From Iris pallida (taxonomy: Eukaryota > Streptophyta > Magnoliopsida > Asparagales > Iridaceae), in NCBI GenBank assembly GCA_029216955.1, contig JANAVB010015600.1, positions 24,923,510-24,987,509 on the forward strand: a stretch of DNA of 64,000 nucleotides. Reading direction: 5' to 3'. A program made the translations under genes and the position numbers. Of this stretch, positions 34,912 through 47,885 are shown piece by piece (position 1 is the stretch's first letter; every line of letters begins with the position of its first letter). Under the pieces are notes generated by a model that was given only the letters and a program-made list of their open reading frames with translations, made no database searches and had not been told where the DNA came from.

Positions 34912-37900
34912 TCAATCATCTTCAGAATAATCATCTTGTTCGTCTTCCTCGACCTCATCTTCCTCTTCCTCCTCATCTTCACTTTCGTCTTCACCTTCGT
35001 CGGCTTCGTCTTCCTCTTCGGATAATTCTACATCTTCTACATTATGTGTCGTGTAATGCGTAACTTCCGTGGAGTCCACATCGACAATATTGGTTACAGG
35101 AGGTAGCTCGTCCTCCTGGTAAGCTTTTTCATCAACATCAAAAGTATCTCTAGCTTTAGTCTTGCATACTGCCCACCAGTCAGACTTCGTTGCTCCCCGT
35201 CTCGGATAAGCTGTGAAATACACGAGCTGAGCCTGAGTTGCTAGGACAAACGGTTCGTAGCCTTGATATCTACGCTTGTAGTTTATATCCACAAGACCAT
35301 GCTTGTCAATTTTCCAGCCTTGATTTTCAATCGGATCGAACCATTCACACTTGAACAACACGATCTTTGCAGGTTCTCTGCCATAATTATATGACAACTC
35401 CACAATCTCTCGCAAGATGCCAAAGAAATCATTTCCTGGATCGACGTCTTTGTAGTTCGAAGACTTGATACACAAACAACTGTTCTTCGTGGAATCAAGA
35501 TCCAGGAAGCTGTCTCTGATCGGAGCATTTGTCGACTTGAACCGAAAGCCATTGACACAATAACTTGGCCATGTTTTAACAAAAGTAATTGGTCCCTTGG
35601 CAAGAGTTCTAATTAATTCAATCTCGGGTGAAATTAGACGATCGACCTGAATATCAAAGAAGAGATAATAAGTTATTTATTGCGCAGTTGCATTAGAAGA
35701 GGCCAGTAAATATTATCGAACTGCTTACATATTTGCTCACCAAGAAGGAAAATGACGTCTCATTTCTTGTTCTAATGCTTCGTCTGTTAGGTAGGGTCTA
35801 ACCAGCCTCAACTCATCATTATATGTGCTGGAAAACAACGAAGCATTAGAACGATTAGTACAATAATATTAGCTTATACTATTACATTGAGATGACGTAA
35901 ACTCATCATTCCTTACTTACCCCTCTAGCTTCTCCACTTCATCCTTGTCGCAATTGAGTAATACATACAACTGAGCAGCCCTTAGCTCTTCGTCATTCAA
36001 ATATCTCTTCTTCATTTTCCCCGAAGGCTTTCCGGACGCATTGAATACTTTCAGTATTCCATCATTAAATTCTTGATATCCGTCGTCGTTTCTCGGAGCC
36101 CTCGTTCTATTCGTAGCAACATGAGGTTTGAAATAGGAGGAGCAGAAATTTGTAATCTCCTCGAGAATATAGGCTTCACAAATAGAACCCTCGACCCGAG
36201 CCTTATTTTTTACCTTTCTTTTTAGGTGATTCAAATGTCGCTCGAACGGGTACATCCATCGATATTCGACGGGTCCACCAACACGTGCCTCGTAGGAAAG
36301 ATGAATCGGCAAATGCTCCATAGAGTCGAAGAATCCAGGAGGAAACACCCTCTCTAGCTTGCACAGTGTTACCGCAATGTCCTTCTCTTGCTTTTCTAGA
36401 CGATCAACGAGCAATTTCTTAGAACAAAGGTCCCTGAAGAATATGCTAAGCTCCGTCAATGGATCCCAAACTGCCTGCGGTAAGAATTCCCGAAATGCAA
36501 TCGGAATTAACCGCTCCATGAATACGTGACAATCATGGCTCTTCATACCTGTCAGTTTGTTCTCCTTGAGGTCGACGCATCTTCTCAAGTTTGAAACATA
36601 CCCATCTGGAAATTTCAGACCTTGAATCCACCTACAAAGCCTCACTTTATCCTCCTTTTCCAGTGAGAAAATTGCCTTAGGCTGCTTCAACTTCCCATTC
36701 CCGTCCTCTATCAAATGCAATGCAGGACGTCTACATATTTCTTTCAAGTCCAATCTAGCCTTAGGATTGTCTTTCGTCTTCCCCTTTACGTCCATTACAG
36801 TATTAATTATGTTGTCAAACACATTCTTCTCAATATGCATGACATCAAGGTTATGTCTAATCAAATTGGTGCTCCAGTATGGCAGATCCCAGAATATACT
36901 CCTCTTCGTCCAGTTATGAGTGCGACCAAATCCGTCACACTTGTAGCCCGTAGCAGGCTGCTCAATAGCACTTGGTAAATCTCTAACCTCCTCCCATATC
37001 GTGGCTCCGCACCACCTTGTCGGTGGATCACCCTTCTCCACAACGCCAGCACGAAAAGCATTCTTGTTCCTCCGGTACGGATGATCCTTCGGCAGGAATT
37101 GTCGATGACAATCGAAGAAGCACGGTTTGCCTCCGTGTTTCAAACGGAAAGCCTTAGTGTCGTCAATGCAACACGGACATGAAAGACGACCATGCGTGCT
37201 CCATCCAGATAACATTCCATAGGCTGGAAAGTCGTTGATGGTCCACATAAGTGCTGCCCGCATCTGGAAATTTTGTTTTCTAGATACATCGTACGTGTTG
37301 GAACCTACTTTCCACAGCTGATTCAACTCATCAATCAATGGCTGTAAATAAACATCGATGTTCCTTTTCGGATTGTTCGGACCTGGGATAATAACGGTGA
37401 GGAACATATATGGAGTCTTCATGCACATCCAAGGCGGTAGATTATACGGGGTGACGATCACAGGCCAACACGAATACTGGGATCCCGAAAGTCCGAATGG
37501 GGTAAAACCGTCAGAGCAGAGACCCAATCTAACATTACGCGGATCAGAAGCAAAATCTGGATACTCTCGATCAAAGTGCTTCCATGCTTCTCCATCAGAT
37601 GGGTGATCCAACACTCCTTCGGTATGTTCCCGCTTATGCCAACTCATGTTTTCTGCAGTTTCCTTCACCATAAACAACCGCTGCAAACGCGGCGTCAACG
37701 GCAAGTAGTGCATCGAAGAGGTAGGCTTCCTGGCACCGACAGACTTTCCTCTACCACAGGCCTTGTAGCGATCGACACCACAAAATCTGCAGGCATCTTC
37801 ATCCTTGTCGTCTTTGTAGTACAATATGCACCCGTTGCGACAGGCATCAATTTTTTCATATCCCATCCAGAGCGATCTAACCATCCTCTTAGACCGGTAG

Positions 37901-38520
37901 AAGTCTTTAGGCAACTTCGCACCCTCAGGCAATATTTCTATAAGCAACTCCATAATACGGTTGTAGCAATCTTGCGACATGTTAAAATCGGACTTGATGC
38001 TCAACAATCTTGTAACCACCTCCAACGGTGAATGATCCTCACAACCAGGATATAATGGAGTCCTTGCATTCTCCAGCAACTCCATGAACTGTGCAGCATC
38101 GGGGTTCGGTGCCTCCTCAGGTGCATCATGATCATCCGGATCGAAACTAGGCCCGGCCGCGTCAAAAACCATGTTCACCAACCCATCGTCGTAAGGAGCG
38201 TTGTTGTGGACATCAACATAAGGCTCGTACTCCGATGCTAAAGACACAAGTTCTCCGTGCTCGCTCCACTGATAGTAATTTGGCGTGAAACCCTTCGAGT
38301 ACAAATGATACGTGACATCCACTTCTGGATGATATTTCAAGTTGCGACATCTCACACACGGACACTTAATTTTGGTACCGTCCATGTACTGAGGGAACGC
38401 CTTGGCAAACTGCAGGAACTGGTGTACACCCTCTATGAATTCATCCCGCACACCGCACATGTCATCAGGATGACGGTTGTACATCCAAGTACGATTCCGC
38501 AGATAGTAATTCAGCTCCAT
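34912..38520 (-). pseudogene. CACTA-3 transposase (tnp2 family), one-base deletion before DUF4216
   Basis: Exon 1 is 38520-35921 (866 codons plus two bases, uninterrupted). It opens MELNYYLRNRTWMYNRHPDD with the transposase-associated domain (CPCVRC, about residues 50-60), then a zinc-ribbon-like CRNGC ... CRFCG segment, the tnp2 domain in the middle (HGRLSCPCC, HNLDVMHIEKNVFDNI) and DUF4218 (LTGMKSHDCHVFMER). ATG 38520 follows an AG acceptor (TTACAG), so there may be an intron in the leader. Exon 2 (35827 to about 35725) reads to FPSW and then TGA: CACTA-1 has TGGTTTCGC where this copy has TGGTGAGC, one base fewer. Exon 3 (35646-34912, DUF4216 and acidic tail) is otherwise open. The product would lack its C-terminal domain. 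Confidence 0.9.
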
Positions 38521-38599
38521 AATTCTGTAAGATAGATACATCAAGGTAGTGAATGATTAGTATCAGTATATAGGTAAGACAAACTAAACATAATTAGTC

Positions 38600-38795
38600 T
38601 ACAAAGGACGATCCTTCGCTGAAATCAACTACAACACCCATCAGTTCAAGTTCATTCCTAGATGAGTATATTCCAATGCCATAGAGGAAGGTCAACAAAC
38701 TGATGGCTTCTATGGCATTGGAATCTACTCATATAGGAATGAACTTGAACTGATGGGTGTTGTAGTCGATTTCAGTGAAGGATCGTCCTTTGTAG
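38600..38795. repeat. Near-perfect 196-bp hairpin upstream of the CACTA-3 transposase
   Basis: The left arm begins CTACAAAGGACGATCCTTC and the right arm ends GAAGGATCGTCCTTTGTAG. The arms (about 88 bp) pair with few mismatches around a loop at about 38687-38702. No flanking TSD is clear. The equivalent place in CACTA-2 lacks it, so it is an insertion or duplication private to this copy. Confidence 0.9.
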
Positions 38796-39002
38796 CATCT
38801 GGACTTCAGTTGCCAGCAGAGCCACAGGAGATGTTACGGCGGAAACTGCTCTCATGTTACTTCTCCTCCTCCACCATGGCTCTGGACCCATCTGCTCCTC
38901 CCTTCTTCCCTTCTTCTCATTCGACTATCTCGGCCTCATATTCGGCCTACTATTCCGATACCGATACTTTGAACCTTGATCTTAACACAAACCTATATTC
39001 TG

Positions 39003-39165
39003 ATCGATACTAATCCGCTACGCCCGATACTAAGTATATACGGTCGATACTGATAGCGATAGTCCATACCGATAGCGATAGTCCGACACCGATAGTTCGA
39101 TCGATACCGATAGTTCGATACCGATAGCGATAGTCCGATACCGATAGCGATAGTTCGATCGATAC
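39003..39165 (+). repeat. Tandem CCGATAGCGATAGT-type repeat
   Basis: CCGATACCGATAG and GCGATAGTCCGATA words alternate through this stretch, upstream of the CACTA-3 transposase. Shorter related tracts occur in CACTA-2 (9145-9200 and 9835-9895). The rest of 39165-40020 is AT-rich with no gene. Confidence 0.85.
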
Positions 39166-40289
39166 ACATATATATACAAAGCTAATCAAATATATATACT
39201 AGACTTCACATTCAAGGATTGGTTTAAGTTCAAGGACTGAACAAGGATGAGAAGGGTTTGACTGAATATGGGTTAAAATGGGGCTTAATCTCTGCTTGGC
39301 CTATTGGCCTGTTGCCTAAGGCCCTCTCTCATCTATTACTTCTTTAAGCCCCAGCTGCATTGCAACTTAAGCTGATAAAATATATACACCCCAATTTTTC
39401 TTAAAGGAATTATATCCTTAGATTTTGTCCAGGCAAATGCTTAAACCTGACAAAGAACTTCCTTCTTGGTGGTGTTGGTCAGAGCTAGTGCCATTTCAAC
39501 TAAGCTAGCTAGCTTTTTTTTAGGGACAATCTAACCTAAGCTAGTACAAAGAGTGCTTTCTTGAGCTTCACAACATAGCTGTGTGACAATTTATTATATT
39601 CCACGGGCTAAGTTCGTCTTCTCTTCGGATAGTGTTAATGTCAGTTATTTGATGAGTTTCTATGAACATGTACTGAAATGTCAAATCTCCCGGTGTTTAA
39701 CATTAGAGGCAACACATGCAAAACTAACATAAAAACCTTAGTATGCACAAGAAACTTGTCTCATAGTACACTTTTATGGATTGAAGTTCAGCATTGAGGA
39801 TGTCTACCATCTGATCTATATGACACTTGAAATCAGAAGATATTATATATGTATTTACAGAAATATAAATGATTTAAGCTTTTGATCATGTAGTCAAATA
39901 AAATTTGAAGACATTTAGTCCATTTCCAGTGTGAGTACAAACAAGAAAATAGGGTTTGATGTTGTCAAGTTGACATCCATATCCATATGATCAGTTAGGG
40001 TTTATCAGCTTCAGAAAATAGGGTTTACCTGACCGTGACGACGAGGGGGAGCGACGACGGCGAGGGGGAGCGGCGGTCGAGGTGGCTGGAGCTGGCTCTG
40101 GCGACGGCGAGGGGGAGCGGCGGTGGAGGGGGAGGAGGGGGTCGACGGTCTCCGGAGGAGGAGAGCGGCGGTCACCGAAGGTCGGTGGGGGTCGGGGGCC
40201 GAGGGGGTGGGGGAAGCCGGCTCGGGGTCGGGGGGAAGGAAAATAATTGGGGGGAAAATAATGGGGGGAATGAAAATCGAACCTGACCT

Positions 40290-40603
40290 ATATTTACAAG
40301 TTAGCGACGTCACCCAAAAACGTCGGTAAACGTCGCTAGTATAAGTGATATTAGCGATGCATTAACATAGACGTCGGTAAACGTCGCTAATATCACTAAA
40401 TTTAGCGACGTTTACCGACGTATACGCGACGTTATCTGTTTAAAACGCAAACGTAGTTTAAATACGTCGCAGAACGTTGCTGTACGTCGCTAATAACGAC
40501 GTTTTGTGACGTAATAAAAAAACGTCGCTAAATTGTTTTTTTCCTGCGACGTTTTCTTAAAACGTCGCTAATTTCGTCGGAAATATGACTTATTTTGGTA
40601 GTG
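40290..40603 (-). repeat. CACTA-3 5' subterminal repeats
   Basis: ACGTCGCTAA, CGTCGGTAA and TTAGCGACG words continue to the terminal inverted repeat. The adjacent GC-rich tract (40030-40270) is probably the promoter or leader. Confidence 0.9.
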
Positions 40604-43600
40604 CTTACTTTCTTTTTTTTCTCTCCTTCTTTTCTTTCTCGAATTTGGGTAGCCCGACGTTTTCACGGGCTGGGTCGCTATCCTAAACAACCGAAACTTA
40701 CCGCTGCATACCATCATTTGTGGCTTTTCACATCTACAACCGAGTGCTAATCGGACTTCACAGATGTACGCCTATCAAAGATTATATCCCTCCTAGGCCG
40801 AACGGTCCCGGTGCCCTGGTACACTCGTTCGGAGGGAACCTTCCGTGCACGGAAGATATCACAATTATCTCAAGTCCATTCCATTCGACAATGCAACGCA
40901 CTATTATTCAAACAACCAAACATAGCCTTGAGTCCAAGACTCAGACTTTAACATCTCATATTTCTTCCATTTACTTTCTATGTTCTTATATTTCATACTT
41001 CGTTTCAATATTCGATGGCATCATACCTCAACTCAATGTTCGTCAACCGAACGACCCGAAGGTCCCGAACACCTTTCGAGGCATCATGCAACGTCTGACA
41101 GTTCCTTCGCATTCATGCCACAACTGTATTCTTTTGCAACGAAGCCATCTTTTATGATCTCGTGCACGTAGGCACGTTTCGACACATTTATTATCTATCC
41201 TTCGCATCATGTACTTGCTGTACGCATCGAAGCCGTATTTTCATGTTCTATGACTTAGTGTTCAATGTTCGTGGCTTGCAAGCTAGGGCGCTCGCCTATT
41301 GTCTTTCAATGTTCTAGCCTTTCTAACTCGTGCGTAAAAGCACAAAATGGCTCGTGCACTAAGGCACTCGCCGAGTACAGTTATCCTATGTTCTTACGGC
41401 TTGCGTACTGAGGCGCTCACCATTGCAATATCTAATATTCCATAGCGACTCGTGCATATGATGCACGTTTCATTTCATTTGTTCTAACTAGTGTTCGACA
41501 CACATTACGATTTATCTTCTGATCGGACCACGCCCGTGGCGTCGATAGGTTAACTTAGCATACAATGATATATTCTGACTTATCGCATGAATGAGTAAAA
41601 AGAAGAGTTAATCCTTCCACCTTGAGTCGATACGCCTTATCGTTTCGCCGAGCCGATGCAGCTCGATTTCATAACTTTGTTGCACGACCAACTCTCCTGA
41701 ATTAGTCATTTGAGCAATTTGTGCTTCATTGAATTATACGTCCGATTTGGCTTACCGTACCCAAGTCTCAGTCCGTCGCAAGGCGACGATTTGCTTTTGC
41801 GGACCCCTTACTGAATAAGACAGAATGCCGACCTCTAATATTTCAGCGTAAACGTATAGCCTGCACATGAAACCAACTAAGTTAATACTTGTATCGATTC
41901 GGATTTGTGCCTTGGTCGGTTCGATTTCTTAGAATCTTCGAGCCGTCTCAACGCACTTATCCTTTGGGGAAACGCGGCGCTTCGCATCGATTCAACTCGA
42001 TGCATACATTGGGACAAGGCAACTCTTCGCATCGACTTAGTTCGATGCGTTGCTCAGGACAACATAACTCTCGTATTGATTCGCATCGATACATTTTATT
42101 CGGTAAATATGACTCGCTGAGTTAACGTCTCAGCGTAATGCACCGTGCGGAGCGGGATATTATAGAATATACCACTCAAAATAAGGTTCGTCCTCGAACC
42201 GAAACCAACACTCTGACTAAGTGTTTTATAGATCGTTTCACGATCTTGTCCCACCAACGTTGTTCAGTTTCACACTATCTTGCAAGCTTTTCATTAACAT
42301 TCCAAAGTCTTTCCGGCAGCTCGATTTGAATTTGTATACAACTCGATTTGGATCCGTACCTATATTCAAGGCGTCCCGAAGATATATATTTCGACCAAGC
42401 CCAGTGGTAGCAAATTGGAACAAAGCTGACAAGTAAATTTTAATCCTATGCTTGCCATCTCGTACTCTCGATTGGACTTATCTTTAGCAACTGTTCTCGA
42501 AATTTTATCGCATACGTATATTCGATACATATGTGATTCATTCAATAAAGTCACTGCACGCGACGCGATTCAAAATCGCATTTCTTGTTTCGTATGTTTC
42601 ATTAGGACTATCAATTCTATGCGTCACGTCGAGCCGTCACGCATCCGATCGCAACAATCCTCCGCAACGCCTTGCGTTCGAAATCGTAAACCAACTATTT
42701 TTGAAGTATGGCTATGCAACTTATCTCGATACAGTTTCCTTTATTAATTTGCAAATGCATCAACATTCAGGACTACGCCTGCTAGGTTACTTACATAGAC
42801 ACCGTGCTTAAATTCTCCTAACGAAACTTTAAATTGACATAGCACAAAGGCCACAATCTATCCGACACAATAGTTTATATCAAGGCGACGGTGCTCAAGG
42901 CAACGATCACCTTGACACGAAGTCTCTATAATACATCTTACATTCAATTTCCTAACGAGTAGGAATTCACTAGCCAAATTCCCAACTTATCCGTCTAACA
43001 ACATCGAATATAAGTTCGATTCACGCAAGCTCAATTGCAAGATGGATCTGAATCTAACGACATGACGCGTAAGTCATTCCCTTATCGTTCTCTCTCGTGC
43101 ATAGCACGATGCTCGCAATCGCCTATCCGAATCACCATGTTCGTTGATAAATTTTTTGTTCGATCGCTGATCAACATAACCATTCAAGTATTCATCCGAC
43201 GAATACTCAAATCTAACTATATCATTCTCAATCGAAAGTTGTTCCAATAATTCTCGATCGCCTAGACTTATCGTCAACATGCATTATACTATATTTGTTA
43301 CCGATGCAATCTCATATGCGATATCGCATGGGTCATCTTACGGTCTGCACATTCGATTTGATTTGGCGGTCAAGTCTTCTAGGGTCAGCTGCCCCGAAGC
43401 TACGCTCGATAATTATGGATCATCACCGAAGGATAGTTTACTATGAACCATGCTATATCTTATTTCGGAGCCAAATCATGTTTCGATGATTTCTATACGA
43501 CTATCCAATTTCGGACAAAACTATTTCTATCGGCGCAACTATCCTCCGATTAAAGTCATGCACTACCGTCGATGCTTTCGTAATTTGCGAAACATCTACT

Positions 43601-44177
43601 CGTATTGAGTTCGAGTCTATCTTATTTGCAGTCGACACACGATATGCTATATGCATCGAAGAACCATCGATGACTTATAGTCTCATCTTGATCAATCACA
43701 AAGTTCATGATCAACCAATTCGTTCATTCTCGAATTATTATTTACAAAATTTTGATCGCGCGAGACACACTCCATTTTGTATTCTCACATTGTGCTTATG
43801 TTTCCTTACGTATCGATCTCGATACGTCGTATCAATTTTGATAGCATAAGGGTCAACTTTGAATCCGTTTTAACGTCAACTTAACTCGCATCACAGACAT
43901 CCAAGTTCGCAACCAACTTTTCCATACGCATCAACTCGTTTTTCGATTTGCCGTATTCCGCTATACTTTGATCGCGTAACTGAGTTACCGATTATCCAAC
44001 ATCGAACCTTCGAGTTATACGATCACGCCCTCTAAGGTTTTGCGTGTTTCAGTCGTACGCAAATGATTTTTTCACCGTAACGTAACCAACTATCTTCTTA
44101 GGCACGATTACTCGCGTCAACCAACTCTTCACCGAAGTCGCACATCGTATAATCCGATTATAATTTGCCTCGCCCAA

Positions 44178-44312
44178 TATTTTTATCGAGATCGCAAGTC
44201 GTGCGATTCGATTCGCCTCGCCTAACATTTCTATCGAGATCGCAAGTCGTGCGACTCGATTTGCCTCGCCTAACATTTCTATCGAGAACGCAAGTCGTGC
44301 GACTCATTTGTA
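44178..44312 (+). repeat. About 60-bp tandem repeat, three units
   Basis: ATCGAGATCGCAAGTCGTGCG followed by a Cys-type spacer and CGCCTCGCC recurs with starts near 44183, 44233 and 44279. The spacing is therefore closer to 46-50 bp than to the apparent word length. Confidence 0.75.
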
Positions 44313-44854
44313 AGTTCGAGTTTCCCTTTTCCGTCGATCCGATTATTGCTTCAAGGCATAATCGTTCTGCTAGTCTCGGTCGTCCGACCGACTTATGATT
44401 TCTGTCCGACGTATCATTCATTTATACGAGTCTCGCCTTATCGTCCCAACCGATTTTCGAAGAACACTTGCATCAACATACCGTCAGACGAATTTCCAAT
44501 CGAGTCTTGGTACTCTCCCGTCCTTTGCAGACAAACCTTCCGTAATTCTTACAACGTGTCGATACAATTCATCGCACAAGGGGTATACCATATACCACTC
44601 GGAATCGAGTCATTCATCGCATACGTGGTATGGAATATACCACTCGAAAATCAAGTTATTTCCCTCGCATCATACTCACTATAACCAACAATCTCTTCCG
44701 ACTCACGATTTCTGCAGTGATCGTGCTTGATCACAACCGTAACTTTGATTAAATCAAATTCGACACAACTCAGCAAATGTTTTTATTTGCCAACACAAGT
44801 TCGGTGTGCAACCGAACGATTCGTTCTATCAATTTATGATTTAAGTTCCTTTAC

Positions 44855-45240
44855 GTTGCATCTCGTGCAACGATTTACTTCCAATCTTCTTTGCACTCCG
44901 TGCAATGATTAATTTGACATGTGTTCTACCACGTGCAATAATTTTACTTCCGACATGCATTGCACATCGTGCAACGACTAATTTCCGACATTCATTGTAC
45001 CTCGTGCAACGATTTATTCTCGACTTTCAAAGTCAATGCCCAAATCCGTTTTACACATTCGATATTGGCTTATCACTTTTATTTTAACGCATATTCACAA
45101 TTAACTCATTGCACTTCGTGCATCATTTTATTTCTCATTCAACATGTTACATTGTAACAACATCTCAAATCACATTTCATAATTTGTTGCACTTGTAGCA
45201 ACTAACATTTTATGGCTCGTGCATTCAATGCAACGAACGT
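44855..45240 (+). repeat. CGTGCAACGA-type repeats in the non-coding interior
   Basis: CTCGTGCAACGATTTA-type words occur about eight times at irregular spacing of 35-60 bp (for example near 44870, 44905, 44930, 44968, 45005). They extend to just before the primer site. Confidence 0.7.
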
Positions 45241-45428
45241 TTCACGACTTTCTCCGCAACATCAAGTAAATTCGAAGTACTTACGACAACGTTACCCGGC
45301 TTGTATTAGACTTATTGTATGGAACATCCAGTGAGGCATCGAGTAGAATCAAGAGTGATTTCAAGTGGTGGTGGGCAACTCTTTGGAATTGAAACAAAGC
45401 AAACGTTCGAAGGAAATTGAGCCTAGAA

Positions 45429-45440
45429 CTCTGATACCAA
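45429..45440 (-). promoter_or_regulatory. Primer-binding site (initiator tRNA-Met type)
   Basis: On the minus strand this is TTGGTATCAGAG, two bases from the LTR that begins at 45443. It fixes the element as minus-oriented, with its 5' LTR on the right. Confidence 0.85.
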
Positions 45441-45442
45441 TT

Positions 45443-47885
45443 TGTCACGCCCCGACCCGGAATCACCCGAATCATCATCCTCGCTGGGGGTGTGATGGCG
45501 CACGAGCCTGGAGTTGCGCTTCTGCAAGACAAGATGACAAGTTCTTAAATGGTTATCTTTGAATTGATATTAGCAACGAAAGGAAAATAGAATATATGAA
45601 ATAATTCTCTTTATTGATATTCGAAACTGAGATTACAAAGGCTTTCAATAGCCCAACAATATATGCCAGATTGGCTACAACACTCAGGTTCTCTCTTGCC
45701 CATAAAGGATTTCACCATTCCATACATCATGCCTTCTATATCTCGGCCGCATAAATCCTGTTGCAAGTTCGAGCGTCAATGCGATCACACACTTCAATAT
45801 ACTTCGGCATTCCAGGCCTCAACGCGTTCAAGCGAAGCTTCGCCGTTAGCCATCCATTCCCTGCACCCTGCATGAAGCTGGTGGGGGATCAGTACGTTCA
45901 TCCTCGCATGTACTGATGCAAAGACCTTCTTTCTAAACCGACATTTAGTATTTATGTTGAATCATGCAACTTAGCTTATGATCTAGGTATGTTCTCCTTA
46001 GGGTCGATTTCATGGCATATTCGAAAGCAGTAAAGGATATTATCATGGCAAGCATGTTAGTCAAATTGAATAGGCAAATAGACAAGCAATCTCGTATTTG
46101 TTTTATGGCACGACTTCTTACCAAGTCGACGCACTCGCCCTTGCACCGACGCAAGGTGAATACGCCCCATTCCTTTCCTGTCATGTTATAAGTGCTCTCT
46201 ATGCAGGATCTATGTGTGCGGGACACATACGTGCCTACACTTTCAACCCATCATTCCTTAGCTATATGAAGGTCGTTGCCGTATCTGTGCCGGAATGGAC
46301 TAAAGGAGTTTCTTTTTTAGTTTCCTTACTTTCTTTTTTTCTCTCCTTCTTTTCTTTCTTGAATTTGGGTAGCCCAGCGTTTTCACGGGCTGGGTCGCTA
46401 TCCCAAACAACCGAAAATTACCATTGCATACCATCATTTGCGGCTTTTCACATCTACAACTGAGTGCTAATCGTACTTCACAAATGTGCGCCTATCAAAG
46501 ATTATATCCCTCCTAGGCCGAACGATCCCGGTGCCCCAGTGCACCCGTTCGGAGGGAATGTTCCGTGCACCGAAGATATCACAATTATCTCAAGTCCATT
46601 CCATTCGACCATGCAATGCACTATTATTCAAACAATCAAACATAGCCTTGAGTCCAAGACTCAGACTTTATCATCTCATATTTCTTCTATTTACTTTCTA
46701 TGTTCTTAAATTTCATACTTCATTTTAATGTTCAATGACATCATACCTCAACTCAATGTTTGTCAACAGAACGACCCGAAGGTCCCGAACACCTTTCGAG
46801 GCATCATGCCACGTCTGACAGTTTCGTCGCATTCATGCCATAACTGTATTCTTTTGCAACGAAGCCATCTTTTATGATCTCGTGCACGTAGGCACGTTTC
46901 GACATATTTATCATCTATCCTTTGCGTCGTGCACTTGCTGCACGCATCAAAGCCGTATTTCCATGTTCTATGACTTAGTGTTCAATGTTCGTGGCTTGCA
47001 CGCTAGGGTGCTCGCCTATTGTCTTTCAATGTTCTAGCCTTTCTAACTCGTGCACGAAAGCACGAAATAGCTTGTGCACTAAGGCACTCACCAAGTACAG
47101 CTATCCCATGTTCGTACGGCTTGCACACTGAGGCGCTCGCCTTTGTGATATCCAATGTTCCATAGCGACTCGTGCATATGATGCACGTTTTATTTTAATT
47201 GTTCTAACTAGTATTCGACACACATTATGATTTATCTTTCGATCGGACCATGCCCGTGCCGTCGATAGGTTAACTTAACATACAATGATATATTCTGACT
47301 TATCGCATGAAAGAGTAAAAAGAAGAGTCAATCCTCCCACCTTGAGTCGATAAGCCTTGTCGTTTTGCCGAGCCGATACGGCTCAATTTTATAACTTCGT
47401 TGCACGGCCAACTCTTCTGACTTAGCCATTCGAGCACTTCGTGCTTCATTAAATTATACGTCCGATTTGGCTTACCGTGCCCAAGTCTCAGTCCGTCGCA
47501 AGGCGACGATTTGCTTTCGTGGACCCCTTACTTAATAAGGCAGAATGCCGACCTCTAATATTTCAGCGTAAACGTATAGCCTGCACATGAAACCAACTAA
47601 AGTTAATACTTGCATCAATTCGGACTTGCGCCTTGGTCAGTTCGATTTCTTAGAATCTTCGAGCCGTCTCAACGCACTTATCCTTCGGGGCAACGCGGCA
47701 CTTCGTATCGAGTCAACTCGATGCATACATTGTGACAAGGCAACTCTTCACATCAACTTAGTTCGATGCGTTGCTCGGGACAACGTAACTCTCGTATTGA
47801 TTCGCATCGATACATTTTATTCGGTCAACGCGACTCGCTGAGTCAACGTCTCAATGTAATGCACCGTACGGAGCGGGGCATTACA
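45443..47885 (-). repeat. 5' LTR of the non-coding element (uninterrupted, 2443 bp)
   Basis: It begins TGTCACGCCCCGACCCGG and ends GCGGGGCATTACA, and holds the empty site of CACTA-3. It shares its opening and general layout with the LTR at 19276. No gene is present. Confidence 0.92.

Larger units (their letters stand above)
31744..40603 (-). mobile_element. CACTA-3, a nearly complete 8.86-kb two-gene CACTA
   Basis: The ends are CACTACCAAAATAAG at 31744 and CTTATTTTGGTAGTG at 40603, with 3-bp TSD CTT (31741-31743 and 40604-40606). The empty site is at 46325-46327. It is in minus orientation: 5' subterminal repeats on the right, transposase 38520-34912, second gene 34644-32620, 3' subterminal repeats on the left. 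It is the closest thing to an autonomous element here and is a relative of CACTA-2, but the transposase has a 1-bp deletion. Confidence 0.95.
30859..42164 (-). repeat. 3' LTR of the non-coding element, interrupted by CACTA-3
   Basis: LTR segments are 30859-31743 and 40607-42164. The junction matches the uninterrupted sequence TTTCCTTACTTTC at 46321-46333 in the other LTR. The terminal bases are TATA instead of TACA, a single C-to-T type change. It contains CGTGCA/TGCACG-type words (41150-41480). No gene is present. Confidence 0.9.
42165..45442 (-). other. Interior of the non-coding LTR element
   Basis: On the minus strand it starts with the primer site and ends with TTCGAGGACGAACC about 25 bp before the left LTR. 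In between I see only short, unconserved reading frames and repeated TCGTGC, CGATTC and CGCAAGTCGTGCG words. No gag or pol motif is recognisable. Confidence 0.75.
30859..47885 (-). mobile_element. Non-coding LTR element (LARD-like), 2443-bp LTRs
   Basis: It is flanked by TSD CCTTT (30854-30858 and 47886-47890). The LTRs are 30859-42164 (2443 bp after removing CACTA-3 and its extra CTT) and 45443-47885 (2443 bp), beginning TGTCACRCCC. The interior 42165-45442 (3278 bp) has a minus-strand initiator-tRNA-Met primer site at its right end but no recognisable gag or pol. The equal LTR lengths strongly support the reconstruction. It must rely on another element's proteins. Confidence 0.9.

Noticed and set aside
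38753..39013. An 86-codon plus-strand frame after the CACTA-3 hairpin
   Set aside because: It starts in the hairpin arm and runs through Ser-rich low-complexity sequence, without splice or homology support.
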